Source of the DNA: a bacterium
Lineage (GTDB): Bacteria; Bacteroidota; Ignavibacteria; Kapaibacteriales; Kapaibacteriaceae
Assembly (NCBI GenBank): GCA_020050895.1
Contig: JAGVJW010000254.1
Span: 1 to 7,015, forward strand
Reading direction: 5' to 3'
Length of the DNA: 7,015 bases
Position numbers and translations under genes: made by a program. The notes under the pieces were generated by a model, which ran no database searches, was not told the DNA's origin, and saw only the letters and a program-made list of their open reading frames with translations. This document shows, one piece after another, positions 1 through 5,356 of the stretch. How positions within the stretch are numbered: the first letter of the stretch is position 1; each line of letters begins with the position of its first letter.

Positions 1-31
1 GAATTTTTTTTTGTTTAGAAAGAGGATAAGT

Positions 32-60
32 TTGATGTGGACTAAGTGGATTTGAATAGT
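32..60 (+). promoter_or_regulatory. Weak candidate sigma70-type promoter for the protease gene
   Basis: TTGATG at 32-37 and AATAGT at 55-60 each match four of six consensus bases (TTGACA / TATAAT) and are separated by exactly 17 nt. Transcription would start near position 67, leaving a leader of about 40 nt before the protease start at 106. An overlapping TAAGTTTG (27-34) fits the Bacteroidota -7 consensus TAnnTTTG, but the nearest upstream TTG (11-13) is too close to be its usual -33 partner. Matches this weak occur by chance in AT-rich DNA, so confidence is low. Confidence 0.22.
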
Positions 61-91
61 CCCTAACTTCAATTTTTGCCTTTTACATTTT

Positions 92-106
92 TTCGGAGAC
101 TCCGAA
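92..106 (+). repeat. Perfect 15-nt inverted repeat over the RBS and start of the protease gene
   Basis: TTCGGAG (92-98) and CTCCGAA (100-106) are exact reverse complements around a single central A (99). The left arm contains the GGAGA Shine-Dalgarno sequence (95-99). The last base of the right arm is the A of the ATG at 106-108. As RNA it could form a 6-bp stem with a GAC triloop that hides the ribosome-binding site. As DNA it could be the palindromic site of a dimeric regulator. The symmetry is seen directly; the function is inferred. Confidence 0.45.
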
Positions 107-1365
107 TGTTCACGTCATTTACTAAAATGGGAATCGGTGTACTTGCCCTCATGCTCGTCAGTACAGCATGCAGTGTCGACACTACTCCCCCTGCCACTGC
201 ACCAACTGATGATGCTCCATTGTACAAAAGCGGCGATGTTATTCCCGGCCAGTACATCATAGCTTTTTATGAATCGGCAGTTGCCACTAAGGGAGAAACC
301 TTACAGAGCATGACGCACGAGGGTCGGCTTGAACTCGTGAACCAGGCGGCATTGCGTCTCGCATATCGTGTAGCCGTAAGTGGCTCTGCAATCAAAGCAA
401 CCTACGGCTCTGCAATCAAGGGCGTAGTGATGACTCTCACAGACAATCAGCTTGCAGCACTGCGCAAGGATCCGAGCGTACGCTACATTGAGCAGGACCG
501 ATGGGTGTCGCTGCCTCCCTTCGAGATTTTGGAAGAAGATGAATTGGGAATCAACAACAATGGTGGGAATGGTGGTAGTACACCGTCCCAGCCAGCTCAA
601 GAAACACCTTGGGGTATAACAAAGGTGGGCGGCCCGGAAACACCATCATCAAGCATCAGAGCCTGGATTGTTGATACAGGGATTCAAGCGAATCACCCGG
701 ATCTGAATGTTGATGCAAGCCAGGGTAAATCCTACGTTACCGGTGTAACTAGTACCAATGATGAAAATGGACACGGTACTCACGTTTCCGGCACAGTTGG
801 CGCTTTGGATAACACGATCGGTGTTGTGGGAGTTGCTCCCGGTATCAAACTAATTCCAATGCGCGTTCTTAATAAACGAGGCTCAGGTCAGTTTTCATGG
901 TCCATTAGTGCATTCGACTGGATCGCAGGTCATGCATCTACTGGCGATGTTGTGAATTACAGCGTAGGACCAGGTAGCCGTTATACAAGCATAGCATTGG
1001 ACGAAGCCGTAACAGCAATGGCTGATGCAGGTGCTAAGGTCTGTATTGCAGCAGGTAATTCTTCAGACGATGCTTCATATTACTCACCGGCACGAGTGGA
1101 CTACACTAACGTGTATACTATTGCGGCAATGAGCAGTACAACTGCGTGGGCATCGTTCTCCAACTACGGTTCACCCGTTGCTTGGATTGAGCCAGGTGTA
1201 AGCGTTAGGAGTACAACGAAGGGTAGTTCGTACGCAACCTATTCCGGGACGTCGATGGCTACTCCCCATGCCACAGGAATGCTGGCTGTGGGTGGCATTA
1301 CCTCTGGTGGTACCGTCAGCGGTGTTCCGTCGGGAACCGTGGATGATTGGGGGAAGCGCGACTAA
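106..1365 (+). CDS. Secreted subtilisin-like (S8) serine protease, lipoprotein with I9 propeptide
   Basis: This 419-residue protein is a probable cell-surface or periplasmic endopeptidase. Its N-terminus is a lipoprotein signal peptide: a hydrophobic stretch at about 9-21, then VSTAC with the lipidated Cys at 22. That lipobox is slightly atypical because Ser replaces the usual Leu at -3. An inhibitor-I9-like propeptide covers about 48-134 and ends in RYIEQD. A Gly/Asn/Ser-rich linker (about 148-165) leads to TPWGI (167-171), which resembles subtilisin mature N-termini, so self-processing probably occurs near here. The catalytic triad is complete: Asp190 (VDTGI), His223 (GHGTH) and Ser383 (GTSMATP), with the oxyanion Asn318 (AAGN). 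The protein ends about 36 residues after the Ser, without a C-terminal sorting domain. I chose ATG 106 because GGAGA lies six nt upstream and the signal peptide then has normal length; an in-frame TTG at 76 has no such support. The natural substrate is unknown. If the propeptide is removed, the mature enzyme would leave the lipid anchor. Confidence 0.93.
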   Translation: MFTSFTKMGIGVLALMLVSTACSVDTTPPATAPTDDAPLYKSGDVIPGQYIIAFYESAVATKGETLQSMTHEGRLELVNQAALRLAYRVAVSGSAIKATYGSAIKGVVMTLTDNQLAALRKDPSVRYIEQDRWVSLPPFEILEEDELGINNNGGNGGSTPSQPAQETPWGITKVGGPETPSSSIRAWIVDTGIQANHPDLNVDASQGKSYVTGVTSTNDENGHGTHVSGTVGALDNTIGVVGVAPGIKLIPMRVLNKRGSGQFSWSISAFDWIAGHASTGDVVNYSVGPGSRYTSIALDEAVTAMADAGAKVCIAAGNSSDDASYYSPARVDYTNVYTIAAMSSTTAWASFSNYGSPVAWIEPGVSVRSTTKGSSYATYSGTSMATPHATGMLAVGGITSGGTVSGVPSGTVDDWGKRD

Positions 1366-1378
1366 AGCTTTCTCCCCA
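1348..1378 (+). promoter_or_regulatory. Possible RNA hairpin across the protease stop / accD start junction
   Basis: TGGGGGAAG (1348-1356) can pair with TTTCTCCCCA (1369-1378) with one bulged T (1373) and one G-U pair, leaving a 12-nt loop. The stem encloses the protease stop codon (1363-1365) and its last pair uses the A of the accD ATG. There is no run of T after it, so it is not an intrinsic terminator. Because accD has no Shine-Dalgarno sequence at normal spacing, the hairpin could couple accD translation to ribosomes finishing the protease gene. The pairing is seen in the sequence; the function is inferred. Confidence 0.3.
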
Positions 1379-2229
1379 TGGCTTGGTTTTTACGTAAGAC
1401 CCGAAACATCTCGGAATCGCACCAGCGGGAGATGCCTGACGGGTTGTGGACGAAGTGCCCCGACTGTTCTACGGTGATTTATCGGAAAGAACTTGAGGAA
1501 CATGCCTTTACGTGTAGAACGTGCAGTCATCACTTCCGCATTGGTGCATCTAAGTACATTGTAGTATTGATCGACGAAGGCACTTGGGTAGAAGAAGATC
1601 GACATGTTCGGTCGGCAGACCCACTGGATTTTGTTGATACCAGACCCTATAAGGCACGCTTAAAAGAAGCTTATACCCGTACAGACCTGCCGGATGCAGT
1701 GACGACGGGTTCAGGCGTACTCTCAGGAATCCCAATAGAGTTCGGATGCATGAACTTTGGCTTCATTGGCGGATCTATGGGAAGCGTTGTTGGTGAAAAG
1801 TTTGTTCGCACGTGTAAAAGAGCCGTCAACCGCAAGCATGCCTTTGTGTTCGTGAGTGCCTCGGGTGGAGCTCGTATGCAAGAGGCAGCTTTATCACTTA
1901 TGCAGATGGCAAAAACAAGCGCAGCACTGGCTGAACTCGCAGAGGCGCGGCTGCCGTTTGTGTCGGTGCTTACAGACCCCACAACAGGTGGTGTTAGCGC
2001 ATCGTTCGCCATGCTTGGCGATGTAATTATCGCAGAGCCCAAGGCCCTTATAGGTTTTGCCGGACCACGTGTTATTGAGCAAACCATTCGCAAAAAACTT
2101 CCAGATGGATTCCAACGCTCAGAATTTCTTCTAGAGCATGGTTTCCTGGACATCGTTTCGCATCGAAAAGAACTAAAGGAAACGATATCAAACGTGATAT
2201 TACACCTGTCCGGAACGAGCCATGCTTGA
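1378..2229 (+). CDS. accD: Acetyl-CoA carboxylase carboxyltransferase subunit beta
   Basis: AccD pairs with AccA to form the carboxyltransferase, which moves the carboxyl group from carboxybiotin (on AccB) to acetyl-CoA. The product is malonyl-CoA, the first committed step of cytoplasmic fatty-acid synthesis. The 283-residue protein opens with MAWF and WTKCPDC, and has the four-Cys zinc ribbon at C27, C30, C46 and C49, the same positions as I recall for E. coli AccD. The crotonase-fold core includes SASGGARMQE (160-169), DPTTGGVSASF (200-210) and a Gly-rich FAGPRVIEQT segment. It is slightly shorter than the roughly 300 residues of E. coli AccD and ends without a tail. The ATG at 1378 is supported by this alignment, although no Shine-Dalgarno sequence sits at normal spacing. 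It is 12 nt after, and in frame with, the protease stop, and overlaps rocF by 8 nt, so translational coupling on both sides is plausible. accA is not in the window. Confidence 0.97.
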   Translation: MAWFLRKTRNISESHQREMPDGLWTKCPDCSTVIYRKELEEHAFTCRTCSHHFRIGASKYIVVLIDEGTWVEEDRHVRSADPLDFVDTRPYKARLKEAYTRTDLPDAVTTGSGVLSGIPIEFGCMNFGFIGGSMGSVVGEKFVRTCKRAVNRKHAFVFVSASGGARMQEAALSLMQMAKTSAALAELAEARLPFVSVLTDPTTGGVSASFAMLGDVIIAEPKALIGFAGPRVIEQTIRKKLPDGFQRSEFLLEHGFLDIVSHRKELKETISNVILHLSGTSHA

Positions 2230-3142
2230 TAAATCACAGCGTGTTCGTCTGATAGGGTTTCCAATCGACCTTGGGACGGATAGGCGCGGTGTGGACATGG
2301 GGCCATCGGCCATGAGGATTGCAGATATTGACTTGCGTCTGCAGGCTCTGGGTTATTCCGTGATAGATGAGGGCGATATCCCGATCAGGAATATCGAAAT
2401 CCAGGAAGAGCAACATGCACGATTGAAATATTTGCCAGAAGTGGCAGAAATGAGCCATGTACTCTCAGCACGAGTAAAAGAGGTCCTGGATTCAGGCGAG
2501 TTCCCGCTTATCATCGGCGGTGATCATTCGATGAGCATCGGATCTCTTGCAGGCATCGGAGCACATTGTAAAGAAAATGATAAAACACTCGGAGTAATCT
2601 GGATTGATGCGCATGCAGATATGAATACTGCAGAAACAACGCCATCGGGGAACATTCATGGAATGCCCCTTGCCGTTGCAATGGGATACGGGCATCCATC
2701 GCTTACATCAATAGGCGGCGAATTTCGAAAGCTCGACCCACGCAACCTCGCAATCATCGGTCTGAGATCGATAGATCCCGGAGAGCGCTTGCTGATCAAG
2801 GAACTTGGCATAGCTGCATACACCATGTTTGACATAGACAAACTTGGTATGCACGAAGTGGCAACTCGCATTTTGGAGGAGATGTCACGATCCGTAGACC
2901 ATCTCCACATCTCATTCGACGTTGATGGCGTTGATCCCGAAATAGCTCCAGGTGTTGGTACACCGGTCCCCGGAGGTCTCACATTTCGGGAAACACATTT
3001 ATTCATGGAGATGATTTCAAAGATTGATGCATATGCATCTCTCGATGTAGCTGAAGTAAATCCGATATTAGATGTTAGAAATAAAACAGCGGAATTTGCG
3101 ACTGATGTTGTCGCGTCGTCAATGGGCAAGAGGATATTGTAA
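2222..3142 (+). CDS. rocF: Arginase (L-arginine to L-ornithine and urea)
   Basis: This 306-residue cytoplasmic enzyme of the ureohydrolase superfamily should hydrolyse arginine to ornithine and urea using two Mn(II) ions. All metal-binding residues are visible: His102 in GGDHS, Asp129, His131 and Asp133 in DAHAD, and Asp233 and Asp235 in FDVDGVDP. The SGNIHGMPL segment matches the guanidino/amino-acid binding loop typical of arginases rather than agmatinases. Glu278 (AEVNP) lies where arginases have the substrate-guanidinium glutamate. The TPVPGGLTFRE and NPILDVRNKTA blocks closely resemble Bacillus RocF, so arginase is strongly preferred to agmatinase, formiminoglutamase or guanidinobutyrase. 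The start overlaps the last 8 nt of accD, indicating coupled translation. No ornithine aminotransferase, arginine permease or urease gene is nearby, so the fate of the products cannot be judged here. Confidence 0.95.
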   Translation: MLDKSQRVRLIGFPIDLGTDRRGVDMGPSAMRIADIDLRLQALGYSVIDEGDIPIRNIEIQEEQHARLKYLPEVAEMSHVLSARVKEVLDSGEFPLIIGGDHSMSIGSLAGIGAHCKENDKTLGVIWIDAHADMNTAETTPSGNIHGMPLAVAMGYGHPSLTSIGGEFRKLDPRNLAIIGLRSIDPGERLLIKELGIAAYTMFDIDKLGMHEVATRILEEMSRSVDHLHISFDVDGVDPEIAPGVGTPVPGGLTFRETHLFMEMISKIDAYASLDVAEVNPILDVRNKTAEFATDVVASSMGKRIL

Positions 3143-3908
3143 GGGGCTGGTAACACTCATTGTGTTTGCATCTTCATACGCAATAGCATACCCTCAGCAA
3201 GCTCGGTCTTCAAAGCCGTTTCTCACGTCATTTGAGGTTGGTTGGATATTTGGCATCGACGCAAGCCAATTCTTCCGTGATTACCAGGCATACCTTGGTG
3301 GAGGCGCCTCTGGTTTTAATTCTCCAACCAACATTGAGTTATCCATTGGAACGTTCCAGCTTAATAATGCACCAATTAGCCTAGACGTTGGATATTATCG
3401 AGCGTCAGTCAGAGAGACCTACGAGTACAATCCCGAAAGAGCCCCCTTCCCCAATGGACCTATACAATCGGTGACGCAATCGATTCTGCTAACCGTGGTG
3501 CCTACAACAATTGGAATTGGGTACTTCCAAATGGACCGACAGTTCAGCACCTATGTAGATGCCTCGGCTGGTATAGCATTTTCGAACATGTATTGGGAAG
3601 AACAGCTTTCTGAATCTACAGATCCCGGAGCTCGGCTGTCCGGCGTGAGGTACGATGATTGGCAAATCGCACCTGTTGTTGCCGTCAAGGCTGGTGTCGT
3701 GTTGTTTTTTGATAAGCGCATTACACAACGCGCAAGAGCTGGAATTAATATCGAGTCGGGTTATTCGTTCATCCCGTTGTACATTCCTATGTTTCAGGAG
3801 GCAGCAAGTTTTCTTGTAGTGTCTCCGAACGCAAACAAGGAGTATTACTTTCAGGCGGGAGGCTTGCTGTTGAGATTTGGGTTGCAAGTAGTATTGGACC
3901 CACGATGA
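3105..3908 (+). CDS. Predicted outer-membrane beta-barrel protein, function unknown
   Basis: I do not recognise a named family. The 267-residue product has a Sec-type signal peptide: a basic start with Arg4, Arg5, Arg9 and Lys13, a hydrophobic core at about 15-27, and a likely cut after AIA (28). The rest is rich in alternating hydrophobic/polar and aromatic stretches with Gly/Asn/Asp turns, for example FEVGWIFGID near the start and GGLLLRFGLQVVLDPR at the end. That pattern fits a small outer-membrane barrel of the porin-like or OmpA-like type. The start is uncertain. ATG 3105 gives a normal signal peptide with a weak GGAA ten nt upstream, while ATG 3072 adds 11 residues and has no clear ribosome-binding site. 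From 3105 the gene overlaps the end of rocF by 38 nt in another frame. The SRRQW stretch slightly resembles a twin-arginine motif, but Sec export is more likely for a barrel. Confidence 0.72.
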   Translation: MLSRRQWARGYCKGLVTLIVFASSYAIAYPQQARSSKPFLTSFEVGWIFGIDASQFFRDYQAYLGGGASGFNSPTNIELSIGTFQLNNAPISLDVGYYRASVRETYEYNPERAPFPNGPIQSVTQSILLTVVPTTIGIGYFQMDRQFSTYVDASAGIAFSNMYWEEQLSESTDPGARLSGVRYDDWQIAPVVAVKAGVVLFFDKRITQRARAGINIESGYSFIPLYIPMFQEAASFLVVSPNANKEYYFQAGGLLLRFGLQVVLDPR

Positions 3909-3930
3909 GTTGTAAAGAATTAAAAAAAAG

Positions 3931-4002
3931 ATGAATGAACTTGAACCTAACCTTCCCGATGACTACATTGAATTTGATACGGGAGCATACACAAGTATTT
4001 AA
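3931..4002 (+). CDS. Possible 23-residue leader peptide or small acidic protein upstream of hpf
   Basis: ATG at 3931 opens a frame of 23 codons, MNELEPNLPDDYIEFDTGAY followed by TSI, ending in TAA at 4000-4002. The last two bases of that stop begin the hpf Shine-Dalgarno sequence AAGGAGAT (4001-4008). The peptide is strongly acidic (three Glu and four Asp on top of no Lys or Arg), with no membrane segment or known motif. Only a poor purine run (AAAAAAAAG) precedes its start. If translated, a ribosome ending here would stop on the hpf ribosome-binding site, so it could regulate or couple hpf translation. It may also be a chance ORF in a 104-nt gap. Confidence 0.25.
   Translation: MNELEPNLPDDYIEFDTGAYTSI
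3941..3969 (+). promoter_or_regulatory. Weak candidate sigma70-type promoter before hpf
   Basis: TTGAAC (3941-3946) and TACATT (3964-3969) each match four of six consensus bases at the ideal 17-nt spacing. They lie in the only gap of more than 20 nt between genes in this block, which is where a separate hpf-hprK promoter would be expected. A start near 3976 would leave about 37 nt before the hpf ATG. The site overlaps the possible small ORF at 3931-4002, so the two readings compete. The match is weak. Confidence 0.2.
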
Positions 4003-4008
4003 GGAGAT
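4001..4008 (+). promoter_or_regulatory. Strong Shine-Dalgarno sequence that fixes the hpf start
   Basis: AAGGAGAT lies with its GGAG core six nt upstream of ATG 4013. It is the best ribosome-binding site in the window and shows that hpf starts at 4013, not at the in-frame ATG 3935, which would add 26 residues unlike the family. Confidence 0.85.
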
Positions 4009-4012
4009 AGCA

Positions 4013-4318
4013 ATGGATGTTCATATCACAACAAGACATTGTCAGCTTAACGATAACGAACATGATGCCGCAGTAAAGGCGGCTCAACATTTGGAGCGAT
4101 ATTATGGGTCGATCATTCGCGTAGACATCATTGCTGCCGAAGATAGCGGGATTAAGAGTGTTGAATTTGCAGTGCGTGTACAGGGTCATACCATTGTTGC
4201 AAAGGAAGAAGGACACGATCATTTCAAAGCCATTCATACGGCAAGAGAGAAATTGGAACGTCAGCTTAAGCGCTTAAACGACAGACTTCATAACGTTCGA
4301 TCAACTGTTGCCTCCTAA
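4013..4318 (+). CDS. hpf: Short ribosome hibernation promoting factor (HPF/RaiA family)
   Basis: This 101-residue protein is the single-domain form of the HPF/RaiA (YfiA) family. These proteins bind the decoding region of the 30S subunit and silence ribosomes during starvation or stationary phase. The family pattern is clear: MDVHITTRH at the N-terminus, then a helix (about 18-30), strands around VDIIAAED and VEFAVRVQGHTIVAKEE, and a basic helix (FKAIHTAREKLERQLKRLNDR) that would contact rRNA. There is no C-terminal dimerisation domain like that of long HPF (about 180 residues or more), so direct 100S dimerisation of the long-HPF type is not expected. Starting at 4013 gives the standard N-terminus and a strong ribosome-binding site. 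hprK follows after 18 nt, a neighbour pairing known from many Gram-negative genomes. In some of those ptsN/ptsH genes are also nearby, but none is visible here. Confidence 0.92.
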   Translation: MDVHITTRHCQLNDNEHDAAVKAAQHLERYYGSIIRVDIIAAEDSGIKSVEFAVRVQGHTIVAKEEGHDHFKAIHTAREKLERQLKRLNDRLHNVRSTVAS

Positions 4319-4336
4319 ACATTAGAGGCTACTTCA

Positions 4337-5356
4337 ATGGCACCAATCAGACCCGCCTCACCCGTGGTGAAGGAGTCGATAACTGTACGGGAACTCCTCA
4401 AAGGACCGGTTAATCTCGAGGCTGTAACAGGGGAAATAGGTCTGGATAACCTAATCACAGACAAAAATCTCCATCGACCTCAGCTTGCACTCGCTGGCTT
4501 TACCGAGCTGTTTACATACTACCGCGTGCAACTGTTTGGCAACACTGAATTTTTCTATTTGCTAAAGAGCCTGCATGAAGATGCTCGTCGATCGGCCTTC
4601 AGAACAATTTGTGCTTTCAATGTGCCGTGTATTGTTTGCGCAAACGGTCACGTCCTGCCCCCGGATTTAATTGCCATTGCTCACGAACACAATGTGGCAA
4701 TCCTTACCACTCCGTTCGATACATCGAAAACCATCTACACTGTTGGAGAATTTCTCGACGATCAGTTCTCGCAGCAAGTCACGGTTCATGGTTCGTTTGT
4801 CGATGTCTATGGCGTTGGCATGCTGTTCGTTGGTAAGAGCGGTATCGGCAAGAGTGAGATTACGCTAGACTTAATCGAACGAGGACACAGGCTTGTTGCC
4901 GACGATATTGTGGTACTCTCAAAGAAACGAGAATCGATTCTGATGGGTACCGGGACTACGTTGGTACGACATTTCATGGAGATACGAGGTCTAGGTGTAA
5001 TCGACATCAGACAAATGTTTGGTGTTCGGTCAATACGGTTTCAAAAACGCCTCGAAATCATCGTTGAATTAGAAGTATTTGAACAGAATAGGGAATACAC
5101 CAGGACTGGCCTCGATGAGTCGCTTACCCCTATCATGGGTGTCGACATTCCCACTGTTAATCTTCCCATTTTCCCTGGTAAGAATGTTACCGTTATCTCT
5201 GAGACCATTGCCCTGAATTACCTGCTTAAAACCTATGGTTACAATGCTTCTCAGGAACTATCTGAACGGCTGGACGAAGAGATTATAAAACGATCAAAAC
5301 ATATCGGATCTTATGAACAACGCCATGTTACTTATTTCCAGGGTGATGATGAATAA
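4337..5356 (+). CDS. hprK: HPr kinase/phosphorylase
   Basis: HprK phosphorylates, and with phosphate dephosphorylates, a regulatory serine (Ser46 in Firmicutes) on HPr-type carrier proteins, linking energy state to carbon or nitrogen control. The 339-residue protein has the usual N-terminal domain (about 10-140) and a C-terminal kinase domain. Visible motifs are VHGSFVDVYGVGMLF with catalytic-type His151, the Walker A loop GKSGIGKS (166-173), VADD with Asp189 and Asp190, and the family signature EIRGLGVIDI (215-224) with Glu215. The offsets between these residues match the Lactobacillus casei enzyme as I remember it. A 15-20 residue C-terminal tail ends in QGDDE. AGAGG lies eight nt before ATG 4337. 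The gene follows hpf by 18 nt and overlaps the next gene by 8 nt, so it is most likely co-transcribed with both. Its HPr substrate is not encoded in the window. Confidence 0.96.
   Translation: MAPIRPASPVVKESITVRELLKGPVNLEAVTGEIGLDNLITDKNLHRPQLALAGFTELFTYYRVQLFGNTEFFYLLKSLHEDARRSAFRTICAFNVPCIVCANGHVLPPDLIAIAHEHNVAILTTPFDTSKTIYTVGEFLDDQFSQQVTVHGSFVDVYGVGMLFVGKSGIGKSEITLDLIERGHRLVADDIVVLSKKRESILMGTGTTLVRHFMEIRGLGVIDIRQMFGVRSIRFQKRLEIIVELEVFEQNREYTRTGLDESLTPIMGVDIPTVNLPIFPGKNVTVISETIALNYLLKTYGYNASQELSERLDEEIIKRSKHIGSYEQRHVTYFQGDDE

Noticed and set aside
4..12. Run of nine T at the window edge, which could be the U-tract of a terminator for a gene to the left.
   Set aside because: Any stem would lie outside the window, so it cannot be assessed.
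35..55. Six-codon ORF MWTKWI with two Trp codons and AGAGG nine nt upstream, resembling an attenuation leader peptide.
   Set aside because: Too short to separate from chance, and it overlaps the better promoter candidate. There is no antiterminator/terminator pair, and the downstream protease has no link to tryptophan.
1348..1378. Possible intrinsic terminator after the protease gene.
   Set aside because: The stem is not followed by a T-run and overlaps the accD start codon, so termination is unlikely; it is reported instead as a possible translational structure.
1671..2306. Long open frame (211 codons) on the - strand opposite accD.
   Set aside because: It lies antiparallel to the clearly coding accD, its translation shows no family motif, and it has no ribosome-binding site context. 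It is a shadow of accD codon use.
2656..3156. Open frame of 166 codons on the - strand opposite rocF.
   Set aside because: It mirrors conserved arginase codons and has no recognisable domain, so it is treated as a shadow.
3935..4012. In-frame upstream ATG that would lengthen hpf by 26 residues.
   Set aside because: The extension does not resemble the family, and the strong Shine-Dalgarno sequence at 4001-4008 points to ATG 4013.
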